This document shows positions 41,540 to 49,631 of a stretch of DNA of 64,000 nt, one piece after another; positions within the stretch are counted from its first letter, which is position 1; each line of letters opens with the position of its first letter. Origin of the DNA: an uncultured Alphaproteobacteria bacterium. Its GTDB lineage: Bacteria > Pseudomonadota > Alphaproteobacteria > RF32 > CAG-239. The position numbers and the translations under genes were made by a program. Location: assembly GCA_910577205.1 (NCBI GenBank), contig CAJTMA010000004.1, positions 19,370-83,369 on the forward strand. The letters are read 5' to 3'. The notes below the pieces were generated by a model. It saw nothing but the letters and a program-made list of their open reading frames with translations. It did no database searches and was not told where the DNA came from.

Positions 41540-44029
41540 TCAGCCTTCCGCTTCGGCTTTTTGAGTTTCTGCCGCACGGCGGGCTGCGCGTCTTTTAGCG
41601 TAGAACTGATTTTCTTCCGCAACTTTTTCACCAGAGTGGACAACAATCTGCGGGAACGGAATTTCTATTCCCTCTTCAATGAACCGTTCGTTTATCTCAT
41701 AGCGGATTTCGCTGGGAATACGCCAACCATTCCAGATATTATTGGTATAGCAGCGCAACTCAAAATCCAAGCTGCTGGAGCCAAAGTCTTTGAATAACAC
41801 ATAAGGTGCCGGATTTTTTAAGACATACTTATTTTTGGCAGCAATATCTAATAATATCTCCGTCACTTTTTTAACATCCGAACCATAAGCCACGCCGACT
41901 GAAATTGCCTGACGCGACCAATTATTGCCATGCGTCAAGTTAGTTACCGAACTAGACAACAGGGTTGCATTAGGAATAATCAGGCTGGCTTTTTTGAAAG
42001 TTTCGATTTCAGTTGAGCGGATATTAATTTGTTTTACCTGCCCTTCCTCGCCGTCAATAATCACCCAATCTCCGACTTTAATCGGACGTTCAAACAAAAT
42101 GATAATACCGGAAACAAAGTTATTAATAACATTTTGTAAGCCGAAACCGATACCAACTGACAAGGCCGAAGCAATCAAAGCCAGATTAGACAAGTTACCG
42201 CCCATCATTGTAATCGCAATAATGGCCGCGATAATAAAGCCGATAAATCCAAAACCGGATGCCAAAGAGTGACGGATACCGTCATCAATATCCATCTTTG
42301 CCAAAACATTATTAACCAACCGGACCTTAAGGGCTTTAACGACAGCCAAAGCAACAAAGAATGAAACCAGTCCCAGCAAGATTGCCAGAGGGGAAATTTC
42401 AACTTCGCCGACTTTGAAACCGACTAAAATTTTCTTGGCGCTTTGTATCAAAATATCAGTTGAAACACCCCAGATGCTTAACACCATGAAAATGCCAGCC
42501 AGTACGAAAAGCGGATCAACAATCAGGTTAGACCAAAAATCAATTTTAGATACGATTTTGCGGCGCAGCTTAAAGGTTTTAACCCAAAAGCGCATCAGCA
42601 AAATGCGGTGCAGGAACTCACCCAGAGCCTTGCGCATGACTAGCAACAGGCCGATACCGATAACTGTCAGCAAAAAGCGGTTAAATATAAAGGCTGACAA
42701 GCGGGCATATCCCAAAAGGGAAATAATAAAGGCGACAACGACAAAGAAAGTAGTTGAAAAGGTGATTTTGAAAGCAAGGTTAACTTGAGCGTCTTCTTCA
42801 GGATTTTCAGGGGCGCCATCTTCGGGTTCATGGGCATCAATGCCGTCCCACAGATAGCGTTTGACAACCAACACAATGCATAATCCTTTAACAGCACTGG
42901 CAAAAACACTAATGTAATTTATCAGTTCAATGGGATAATTAGCAGCCGTAGCAACGTGTTGCAGAAAAGAAACAATCCCCAGCATGAAAACCGTAAAATA
43001 CAGCGCAGATGTCATATGTTTGGCTTTTTCGGTGTCCACATTTACCAAACGCCATTTTCCATTATAGGGCGCAAAGCAAACCCGTGAAATAGCGCGCGCC
43101 AATACAACCAGCAGCGTGTAGAACAAAAAGCTGTTAATGACAATACCGAAGAAGCCGCTATTCATCACCTTGGTCGAATACATCCAAATCATGAAACCGG
43201 CAATGATAGTAGCAGGGATGACGCCATAGGCTATTGCGACAAAGATGGCCGCAAATACTTTTTTGCCATAGCGCGGATGTTCAATATCCTTATCATAACC
43301 GAAATGGCGCATGATAAACAAACGCAGCCAAATACCAAGCCATAATGACAGCAAAGCCACAAACAAAACCGGAATAACATTTGATTTGACGTAGGCTTGC
43401 TGTTCTTCATCCAGCCCTTGATACCATTTTATCGGAGATTCGAGAATATCCAGCGAAAACTCGACAAACAGCGTTGTCGCATGAAAGAAGTTTGCCGGGT
43501 AAATCAACGGCTTGTTGTATGCCAGCAGGCTTCCCAACAACTGCGAATTACGCACATTAATAATTAAGGCATCCAGCTCATCAATTTTAGCCAGAAGCAC
43601 ATCCACTTCCGCAATCTGCCCCTTTTGATAGGAGGCTTCTTCATTGAATTCTTTGCGTTTTTTAGCAATAGCCTCAAGCTCCTGGCTGCCATCCGCAGGT
43701 TCAGGCCCTAAAGCTTCAATGCGTTTTTGCACAAATTCCAATTCACGTTCGTTCTGCTTTTTAGCGTCTGACAGTTTCGCACGGGTTTCACTCAAACGTT
43801 TTACATCGGCAGAGAGTTCTGATGATTCTGCATTGCTGCTTTTCAGCTGGTTTTCCATCGTCGACAAGCGGCGGCTGATTTCAGCGTAGTTTATTTCTGT
43901 GCTTTTGATACTGTCGACCACTTTGGTTACAGCATCAATCTCCCCGCTGGCAATTTCAGCAGAAGCCAGACCGGCTGAACTTCCTAAAAAAGCCAAGCTT
44001 AAAAATAAAACCCGTGCAATGTTTATCAT
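41540..44029 (-). CDS. large MscS-family mechanosensitive channel with DUF3772-like N-terminus
   Basis: The 829 residues start with a signal peptide (cleavage near ASA, residue 24) and a periplasmic coiled-coil region (about 30-160) containing LGPEPADGSQELEAI, typical of DUF3772. About ten transmembrane helices run from about 210 to 600. The pore-lining MscS helix is visible around ALSVGIGFGLQNVINNFVSGIIILFERPIKVGDWV, then the beta domain and C-terminal cage. Such MscK/YbiO-like channels release solutes on hypo-osmotic shock. AGGAG lies eight bases before the ATG. It is followed upstream, 11 bp away, by the asd-like gene, so the two may be co-transcribed. Confidence 0.88.
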   Translation of the reverse strand: MINIARVLFLSLAFLGSSAGLASAEIASGEIDAVTKVVDSIKSTEINYAEISRRLSTMENQLKSSNAESSELSADVKRLSETRAKLSDAKKQNERELEFVQKRIEALGPEPADGSQELEAIAKKRKEFNEEASYQKGQIAEVDVLLAKIDELDALIINVRNSQLLGSLLAYNKPLIYPANFFHATTLFVEFSLDILESPIKWYQGLDEEQQAYVKSNVIPVLFVALLSLWLGIWLRLFIMRHFGYDKDIEHPRYGKKVFAAIFVAIAYGVIPATIIAGFMIWMYSTKVMNSGFFGIVINSFLFYTLLVVLARAISRVCFAPYNGKWRLVNVDTEKAKHMTSALYFTVFMLGIVSFLQHVATAANYPIELINYISVFASAVKGLCIVLVVKRYLWDGIDAHEPEDGAPENPEEDAQVNLAFKITFSTTFFVVVAFIISLLGYARLSAFIFNRFLLTVIGIGLLLVMRKALGEFLHRILLMRFWVKTFKLRRKIVSKIDFWSNLIVDPLFVLAGIFMVLSIWGVSTDILIQSAKKILVGFKVGEVEISPLAILLGLVSFFVALAVVKALKVRLVNNVLAKMDIDDGIRHSLASGFGFIGFIIAAIIAITMMGGNLSNLALIASALSVGIGFGLQNVINNFVSGIIILFERPIKVGDWVIIDGEEGQVKQINIRSTEIETFKKASLIIPNATLLSSSVTNLTHGNNWSRQAISVGVAYGSDVKKVTEILLDIAAKNKYVLKNPAPYVLFKDFGSSSLDFELRCYTNNIWNGWRIPSEIRYEINERFIEEGIEIPFPQIVVHSGEKVAEENQFYAKRRAARRAAETQKAEAEG

Positions 44030-44040
44030 CAGCTAAACTC

Positions 44041-45057
44041 CTAATTGGCTGCTGCCACATTCATCATTATTTTCATAACTTCAAACGCATTTTTTGCAAC
44101 GCCGGCACGCAAATCATCAGCCACGCACCAAAAACTGAAACCATTATCAACTGAAGCGTCTTGACGCAAACGGCTGACGTAAATGTCATTTTCACCCTGA
44201 ACATCTGCCAGCGTTACATAACCGCCATCCAAATTTTTATCAAAGACGACGACGCCCGGTGTTTGTTTCATCAATTTGCGAACATCGTCAACATCAACTT
44301 CATGTTCACATTCCACATTGACGAACAGGCCTGTTCCGATAAATGCCGGCACAATCGCGCAGTTGGCATGAACTTTTACGCCACCGCCCAGAATTTTTTT
44401 GGTTTCGGCATTCATTGCCCATTCACACTGGGTTTCTTCACCGATAAAATCCCCGATTTGCGGAATAACGTTAAAAGCAATCTGCTTATTAAATACCTTT
44501 TGGCTGTCTGCCAAAGTATCATTCATGTAAATGCGGCGAATCTGCGAAAAAAGTTCATCCATCGCAGCTTTGCCATAAACAGAAGTGGAGGTATAAGTTG
44601 AAATAACCAGCCGGCTGAGCGCATATTCTGAATTAACTTTTTTCAAAGGTGTCAGCATCTGGGTAACCGCCGCTGACGGCACTGCCACCAAACCACGGCC
44701 AGCCTCGGCAATTTTATTGTCATTATAACCGGCAATAACCAAAGGCACATCTGCTTCGCTGACAAATGCGGCAGAACAATCAATTACTTTGCAATTTTTA
44801 GCCAAAGCTTTCGGAGCAAACTGTTTAGCGATTTCTTCAGTCGATGCAAAGAGAGCGATACCCGCCTGCGAAAAGTCAAAATCATGCAGATTTTTAACAT
44901 CCAAATCAGTTTCCTCACCATAAGAAACCATGCTTCCCAAAGGTGCTCCCGGTTCTAAGGCGATAACATCCGCCGCGCGGTAACCATTTTCTTCCAAAAA
45001 ACTTAAAATTTCGCGCCCTACTGTTTCCTGAACGCCGACAACTGCAATCTTTTTCAT
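44041..45057 (-). CDS. Asd-family protein lacking catalytic residues (Usg-like)
   Basis: The 338 residues align along the whole length with aspartate-semialdehyde dehydrogenase, including ETVGREIL near the cofactor loop, TYTSTSVYGKAAMDELF, KQIAFNVIPQI and a C-terminal DGGYVTLADVQGE. The catalytic motif NPNCSTAQ is instead VPSAAVTQ, so Cys is Ala at 129. The RVPVxxGH motif is IVPAFIGTG, so Arg becomes Ile at 235 and His becomes Thr at 242. The Gln of TYQS is also changed. It should not act as the dehydrogenase. Degenerate relatives (Usg) exist in gammaproteobacteria. A true asd must be elsewhere. Its ribosome site is AAGGA. Confidence 0.85.
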   Translation of the reverse strand: MKKIAVVGVQETVGREILSFLEENGYRAADVIALEPGAPLGSMVSYGEETDLDVKNLHDFDFSQAGIALFASTEEIAKQFAPKALAKNCKVIDCSAAFVSEADVPLVIAGYNDNKIAEAGRGLVAVPSAAVTQMLTPLKKVNSEYALSRLVISTYTSTSVYGKAAMDELFSQIRRIYMNDTLADSQKVFNKQIAFNVIPQIGDFIGEETQCEWAMNAETKKILGGGVKVHANCAIVPAFIGTGLFVNVECEHEVDVDDVRKLMKQTPGVVVFDKNLDGGYVTLADVQGENDIYVSRLRQDASVDNGFSFWCVADDLRAGVAKNAFEVMKIMMNVAAAN

Positions 45058-45153
45058 TAATTTATCCTTTGTGTAAACATATATTTTTGAGGATGATACA
45101 TCACAAATATTTATAATATGATAATTTTTGCGATAAATTTACATCCTGAAATA

Positions 45154-45951
45154 CTAACGGTTAAAGCGGTTTTTGAGTCGGCGTTTATTCTGTTTGTATT
45201 TTTCAATTCCCAGAGCCGCGCCAAGATTAATCAGCTTGCGGCGCAGCTTAAACATCAAGCTGTTGGCGGCATTGCGCAAAATTACTTTTGGCTTCAGGCG
45301 GAAATCCTGCAAAATTTTACGAAAGACAGCCGGATCCCCCTGCCACTCATATTTAATATCCGAGAAAGCTTCAATGCGGGTGATATCTGCCGTTGGCTGC
45401 CAATACCGGTATTCATGAGGTTCATTAAACAGCGAAACCTCTAACAAACTGAGATTTTTGCCGGGAAATAAGCCTTGAATCCGGCGGAACTGCTCTTCCA
45501 ATATTTGGTCACTGACGACTTCTTTAGCATAAACAATGTTATTGATATCAGTACCGCTGCCGGAACGAACCGTATTTACCCGAAACAGCAGAATATCTTT
45601 TGCGCGGTCAATCTCTGTAAATAATCTTTCTATGCGGCGGCTATATTTCTTTTGGATTGTTTCATAACATTGCTCCAGCGGCACATTATGCGGAAAATCA
45701 TGCCAAAAGCCAACGCCTGTTGACGTATCAAAATAAATATCCGTCTGATCTGATTCCTGACATTGATATTCCATGTTTTCCTGAAGCATAAAATTAGCAA
45801 AGCGGTTAGCCAGCAAGTGGTGAATTTTATCCAAATCAGGCGTCAAAATCCAGTCAAACGGCAGCGACTCATATTGGCGCTTGAGCTGGCGCAGATTTTG
45901 CGAAGTTTTGCAGACGGCACCTGCCGGAAGTATCAAATCAAATTTTTTCAT
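45154..45951 (-). CDS. DUF1796-type putative cysteine peptidase
   Basis: The chosen start at 45951 has GGGGGA immediately upstream. The 265 residues have the DUF1796 layout: a Cys near the N-terminus (PAGAVCKTSQNLRQL), then SLPFDWI, then GFWHDFPHNV with the His/Asp, and RRIERLFTEIDRAKDILLFRVN. DUF1796 is a predicted papain-like fold, often found near surface polysaccharide genes; no activity has been assigned here. No signal peptide; the C-terminus is very basic (RRKLINLG...NKRRLKNRFNR). It is single, between the asd-like gene and the phage-like locus. Confidence 0.8.
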   Translation of the reverse strand: MKKFDLILPAGAVCKTSQNLRQLKRQYESLPFDWILTPDLDKIHHLLANRFANFMLQENMEYQCQESDQTDIYFDTSTGVGFWHDFPHNVPLEQCYETIQKKYSRRIERLFTEIDRAKDILLFRVNTVRSGSGTDINNIVYAKEVVSDQILEEQFRRIQGLFPGKNLSLLEVSLFNEPHEYRYWQPTADITRIEAFSDIKYEWQGDPAVFRKILQDFRLKPKVILRNAANSLMFKLRRKLINLGAALGIEKYKQNKRRLKNRFNR

Positions 45952-46045
45952 AAAATCCCCCGAATTATTTGCAGGAACTTTAACAAAACGGGATATGCCT
46001 GTCAATTTTATTTATCCACAATGTGTTGATGTAGGAAATTCTTCC

Positions 46046-46074
46046 TTGACAATATTTATTGGTTATGATATTCA
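46046..46074 (+). promoter_or_regulatory. candidate promoter of the tail-fibre locus
   Basis: TTGACA (46046-46051), 17-bp spacer, TATTCA (46069-46074). A terminator-like hairpin stands between this promoter and the first gene, so the promoter may make a short RNA or be controlled by attenuation. Confidence 0.4.
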
Positions 46075-46117
46075 TCAAAATGCCACTTGGGATTAGTATG
46101 CCCAAAATAAGCTTATC

Positions 46118-46143
46118 AGCCTCCGATTTTCGGAGGCTTTTTT
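46118..46143 (+). terminator. terminator-like hairpin ahead of the tail-fibre gene
   Basis: A 9-bp GC-rich stem (46118-46126 with 46130-46138) and a T run lie between the promoter and the ATG at 46171. It would end a transcript of about 60 nt unless read through. Confidence 0.7.
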
Positions 46144-46170
46144 CATTTTAAATCTTCAAGGAGAAAAATA

Positions 46171-47193
46171 ATGCCCACTCAAGTTGAGGCAGGCTACAGA
46201 AAGCCGCGCATTCAGTTTACCGCCGATGGTGAACAAAAGGAATTTCATTTTAACTTTACGATTTACGAACCCGAAAACGTTAAAGTTTATATTGAAGACG
46301 AATTGCAGACTTCCGGCTATAGCCTGTCACAGATTAAGGAAGCCCCCGGCGGAACAGTCACTTTTCAAACAGCACCGGAAACCGGAAAACTCATTACCAT
46401 TTACCGCGATTTGGAACTGAAAAGAACAACAGATTTCAAAGAAGGCGGACCATTTCGCAGTTCTAAGGTTAATGCTGAATTTGACTATCAGTTGTCTTGT
46501 CTGGAACAGCTGGAAGACTCTATCGGGCGGACTGTCACTTTTCCGCAATATGCCCCGATGAACATGAACATCAACCTGCCAATGCCTGATGCCGGAAAAT
46601 CAATCATCTGGAATGAACAGGAAAACAGCCTGATAAACTCACAATATCAGTTTGATGATGTTATTAACCAGAGCCGTGATTATTGTGAGCAAACCGGAGA
46701 ACATTTGGCCAATATCGAAACTTTGGCTCAACAGGTTTCCATTCACACAGCCGGCGTAATTGACATGAAAAAGGATATTACAGCGCTGAAAATTCTTGCC
46801 GAAAACAGCGCAGCAGCCGCAGAAAATTCCGCAGCCAAAGCAGCGGCCAATGCCGTCAACAGCCTGTATAACCAAAGCGAAACAGCCGAAAGCTTTGCTA
46901 TTGTCTTGAAAGATGGCGTTACGGTCTATCAAACGCCAGAAATCAACGAAGCCGTCACGCTTGAGTTTGACTTCTCGCAGCTTACCAATCCGGCCAACCT
47001 GGTAACTTTTGAAGTTTATCTGCGCTTTGCCGAGTATGCCAGCGTCAGCTTCAGCGGCGCAGAGTTTAGCTGGCTGAACAATAAAGCCCCTAATCTGGAA
47101 GCTAACGGCACAATGACAAAGATGCTGACTTTCCGCAATACACTTCCCGGTGATTACAGCCAGTGGATTGTTTCAATGGAAGGCGGTTACTGA
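46171..47193 (+). CDS. phage tail-fibre-like protein (T7-type N-terminus)
   Basis: The first 130 residues follow the T7 gp17 N-terminal pattern that attaches a fibre to a tail (FTADGEQKEFHFNFTIYEPENVKVYIED, with IYRDLELKRTTDF and FRSSKVNAEFDYQLSCLEQLEDSI). Next is a helical coiled segment rich in Ala (AAAAENSAAKAAANAVNSLY), then a C-terminal beta domain of about 100 residues. No signal peptide. A clear AAGGAG ribosome site precedes the ATG. Its stop overlaps the next ATG. Together with the next four genes it forms a mini-locus of phage tail and lysis genes without capsid, portal or integrase genes. Confidence 0.8.
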   Translation: MPTQVEAGYRKPRIQFTADGEQKEFHFNFTIYEPENVKVYIEDELQTSGYSLSQIKEAPGGTVTFQTAPETGKLITIYRDLELKRTTDFKEGGPFRSSKVNAEFDYQLSCLEQLEDSIGRTVTFPQYAPMNMNINLPMPDAGKSIIWNEQENSLINSQYQFDDVINQSRDYCEQTGEHLANIETLAQQVSIHTAGVIDMKKDITALKILAENSAAAAENSAAKAAANAVNSLYNQSETAESFAIVLKDGVTVYQTPEINEAVTLEFDFSQLTNPANLVTFEVYLRFAEYASVSFSGAEFSWLNNKAPNLEANGTMTKMLTFRNTLPGDYSQWIVSMEGGY

Positions 47194-47720
47194 TGACAGT
47201 ACGCAATAAATTTTCACCGTTAGGCAAACCCGGGATTGATTCATATCCCCCGGAAACGGTTTTGTTCGAAAACCGGCCGGCCAACGAGGCCAAGACACAA
47301 GTCGAACTGCCAATTCTGGAAGGCGTATATGAATTGATGTGTTGTTCAGGCGGCGGCGGCCAATGGTGTTATCTGGGCTGCAACCAGGGCGCGGCGGGGT
47401 CATTCTTTAAAGGCGTGGTATATTTCCCCGAAGCCAAGACCCTGCAAATTCAAGTCGGCGGCGGAACCAGCGGCTATGCACACGGTGGGTATGACACCTA
47501 TATCACCGACTGTATCCACTGTCCCGGCGGACGCTCGGCTAACTCCAGCTGCCCGGGGAACACAGCAGCCCCAACCCTGATGGATGGGATGCAGGTAATC
47601 TCAGCAGAAATCAATGCCGGCGGCAAATGCCACAGCGGCTCATTATTTCCCGGCACAGATTACGGCAGTATCCGCGCTTCCGGCTATATGAAACTAACCT
47701 ACTTACGTTTAGAACCTTAA
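47193..47720 (+). CDS. Gly/Cys-rich tail-associated protein
   Basis: The ATG overlaps the stop of the tail-fibre gene. The 175 residues include a glycine- and cysteine-rich centre (MCCSGGGGQWCYLGCNQGAAG, then QVGGGTSGYAHGGYD and CIHCPGGRSANSSCPG), as in receptor-binding fibre tips of some phages. It ends in a short beta strand region (SIRASGYMKLTYLRLEP). I do not recognise a named family. Coupling to the fibre gene suggests that it is the fibre tip or a fibre partner. Confidence 0.65.
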   Translation: MTVRNKFSPLGKPGIDSYPPETVLFENRPANEAKTQVELPILEGVYELMCCSGGGGQWCYLGCNQGAAGSFFKGVVYFPEAKTLQIQVGGGTSGYAHGGYDTYITDCIHCPGGRSANSSCPGNTAAPTLMDGMQVISAEINAGGKCHSGSLFPGTDYGSIRASGYMKLTYLRLEP

Positions 47721-47736
47721 TTAGATGGAGATTCAA

Positions 47737-48141
47737 ATGACAAATTATGCAAAACTGATTGACGGAATCCTGCGTTATGCGCCGGGGTCTACCAACAAAA
47801 CGCTCGGCTACAATCTTGAGAGCAACCGGGCACAAATGCTGGCTGACGGCTACAAGCCCGTCGTCATGCTGCCCAATAAAGACAAATTTACCGACTGCGA
47901 GGGCTTTTACAGCTTTCATTTTATTGAAACGGAAACGGCAATTGAAGAGCGCGCGGCTTATCACCCCTACGGCTATGAAGAATTGCGACGGAAGGCTTAT
48001 CCCGGTATAGAAATGCTATGCGATGCGTTAGTCAAAATCAATTCCGGCGACAGCTCTCTCAAAGCCGCCGGAGAGGAGCAACTGGCTGCTTATGTGCAAA
48101 ATTGCCTACAAGTCAAGGCCAAATATCCCAAACCTAACTAA
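47737..48141 (+). CDS. tail-fibre assembly-like protein, 134 aa
   Basis: The start at 47737 has GGAG six bases upstream. The N-terminal part (MTNYAKLIDGILRYAPGS, then MLADGYKPVVMLP) resembles short proteins found next to tail fibres in many prophages and gene-transfer-like elements. The C-terminal half is helical (YGYEELRRKAYPGIEMLCDA). It is soluble with no signal. It may be a chaperone or a virion part; this is inference from position. A terminator follows at 48150. Confidence 0.6.
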   Translation: MTNYAKLIDGILRYAPGSTNKTLGYNLESNRAQMLADGYKPVVMLPNKDKFTDCEGFYSFHFIETETAIEERAAYHPYGYEELRRKAYPGIEMLCDALVKINSGDSSLKAAGEEQLAAYVQNCLQVKAKYPKPN

Positions 48142-48149
48142 CCCAGATC

Positions 48150-48191
48150 ACATCTCCTCCCCAGCCCCAGAAAAGGGAGGAGATGTTTTTT
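48150..48191 (+). terminator. terminator after the tail cluster
   Basis: A 12-bp perfect stem (48150-48161 with 48175-48186) and a T run separate the tail genes from the spanin pair. Confidence 0.8.
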
Positions 48192-48201
48192 AGGAACACT
48201 C

Positions 48202-48408
48202 ATGTACAAATATATCCTTTTCATTCTCTTTCTGTTTGTTCTGGGAGCACTGTTGTATGCCCTCGGGCAAAAGGACTGCCAGAACCAACATCTAACCACC
48301 CATCAGGAACAACAAGACCATGTTATTCGCAAAAAATCTGAAATTTATGCACGCCCCAATCCTGACCGCGATACTTTGCTTAAACTCATGCGCAACGGCA
48401 CGCTCTAA
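48202..48408 (+). CDS. inner-membrane spanin (Rz-like), 68 aa
   Basis: A single N-terminal transmembrane helix (residues 3-22) anchors a short, charged, helical periplasmic tail (QDHVIRKKSEIYARPNPDRD, then TLLKLMRNGTL). The ending resembles i-spanins of alphaproteobacterial phages. The decisive evidence is the second gene overlapping in the +1 frame, a lipoprotein, which is the standard Rz/Rz1 arrangement. It starts after AGGA and lies just downstream of a terminator. At 68 residues it is shorter than lambda Rz (153), implying a short periplasmic span or a partial gene. Confidence 0.7.
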   Translation: MYKYILFILFLFVLGALLYALGQKDCQNQHLTTHQEQQDHVIRKKSEIYARPNPDRDTLLKLMRNGTL

Positions 48409-48571
48409 CACTTGGCCTGGCTGCCCGGTTTATCCCGTTGCCGGGCCGGAAACCGCAAAAGAGCTGGAAAAAGCCGACTACGCGTCATTCCCTCATACCT
48501 GGGAGTGGATTGGGCGAATTAATAAATTGCGGCAAGAATTAGAACTATGCCCGTCGAAATTCAAATATTAA
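48320..48571 (+). CDS. outer-membrane spanin lipoprotein (Rz1-like), 83 aa
   Basis: It begins inside the i-spanin gene in the +1 frame and runs 163 bp beyond it. The N-terminus is a lipoprotein signal (LFAKNLK, then PILTAILCLNSC) with lipobox LNSC, Cys at about 24. After CATARS it continues with a short Pro-containing region (TWPGCPVYPVAGPETAKEL) and HTWEWIGRINKLRQELELC, matching the usual o-spanin tail pattern. Spanin pairs fuse inner and outer membranes during phage lysis. The alternative start at 48347 lacks the basic residues of the signal. Confidence 0.7.
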   Translation: MLFAKNLKFMHAPILTAILCLNSCATARSNTWPGCPVYPVAGPETAKELEKADYASFPHTWEWIGRINKLRQELELCPSKFKY

Positions 48572-48612
48572 TGATTAGTTAATTATTATCATTCACGCAA
48601 AGGAGAGAAATC

Positions 48613-49044
48613 ATGAAACGCCATCCGAAAACGTTAGGCCACAAAATTTATTTTACGATTTTGCTGCTGATTTTCCTGTTTGGCTGCGCAACGCCCGAAA
48701 AATATGACGCAGAACTGGCAGGATGGGTCGGCAAATCTGAAGCTTCCCTGATAAATAAATGGGGCAAGCCCAGCGCGCGCAAGATAAATGCCGACGGCTC
48801 AGAAGTTATTACCTACACCAAAACAGACAATACTTATGTGCCGTCTGAATTTTATCTTTATAACCCCTACTCGCTGCAAGGAGATGTTTCGGTTTATGCC
48901 CCGTTTGACGGCGACTATGCCTTTACCCCTTATGGCGAAAACCTCGGCTATGAACCGGAATATATCTGTCAGACATCATTCATCATCCGCAATAAGGTTA
49001 TCAGCGGCTGGAAATGGGTTGGCAACAACTGCGTCGCCAGATAA
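48613..49044 (+). CDS. small lipoprotein, SmpA/OmlA-like, 143 aa
   Basis: A lipoprotein signal ends in lipobox LFGC (Cys at about 25). Then comes a domain with WVGKSEASLINKWGKPSARK, the 'L-x4-WG-x-P' pattern of SmpA/OmlA and BamE-like folds. The remainder is Tyr/Pro-rich (YLYNPYSLQGDVSVYAPFDG) and ends with two Cys (YICQTSF, then NNCVAR). It probably sits in the outer membrane. A strong AAGGAG site precedes the ATG. It starts 41 bp after the spanin pair and could belong to either the phage-like locus or the host. Confidence 0.7.
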   Translation: MKRHPKTLGHKIYFTILLLIFLFGCATPEKYDAELAGWVGKSEASLINKWGKPSARKINADGSEVITYTKTDNTYVPSEFYLYNPYSLQGDVSVYAPFDGDYAFTPYGENLGYEPEYICQTSFIIRNKVISGWKWVGNNCVAR

Positions 49045-49158
49045 GATTGAAATAATCCCATCGGGTAACTAATTCTTAACTTAAATATGGTGCAATTTGC
49101 TTAATGCGTTTTGGTTTCCAGAGTCTGCTATTGTGTCACTGTTTAGGAATTAGGTGCG

Positions 49159-49485
49159 ATGGGATTATTTTTAGAATTACAAACCAAGTTCAGAAATTCA
49201 CTCTGGCTGATTGTCGTCTTCCTGATTTTTATCTACTTTAGCTTTTATACCGTCAACGGCGAACGCGGGCTGCTGCGGTATATGTATCTGAGCAAAGAAA
49301 TCAAATATGCCCAAAGCGTGGCTGACCAATACCGCGCAGAAAAAGAACAGCTGGAACAAAAGGTGCGGCTGCTGTCTTCTGCCAGTCTGGATTTGGATTT
49401 GCTCGAAGAACGGACGCGCACGGTTCTTAATTTTGCCGCAGAAGATGAATTTATCATTCTGGACAGCGCTGAAGACCATCATTAA
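49159..49485 (+). CDS. ftsB: cell division protein FtsB (DivIC family)
   Basis: FtsB links FtsQ and FtsL in the septal ring. The 108 residues have one N-terminal transmembrane helix (about 12-32) then a coiled coil (LSKEIKYAQSVADQYRAEKE, then QLEQKVRLLSS). The family tail SLDLDLLEERTRTVLNFA is present. Length is normal. It is followed by an M23 peptidase and bactofilin, both cell-envelope genes. Confidence 0.85.
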   Translation: MGLFLELQTKFRNSLWLIVVFLIFIYFSFYTVNGERGLLRYMYLSKEIKYAQSVADQYRAEKEQLEQKVRLLSSASLDLDLLEERTRTVLNFAAEDEFIILDSAEDHH

Positions 49486-49631
49486 TCATGTAAAATCATA
49501 ATTTTAGCCCATCACTGGGATAAGTATGCAAAAAATGCTGTATTTTTTGCAAAAACTTTGCTATAAGGGTTAAACGTTTTATGTTTTAACTAAGAGTTAT
49601 TTGATTTTGCTTATGAAATCATAGACAGCGC

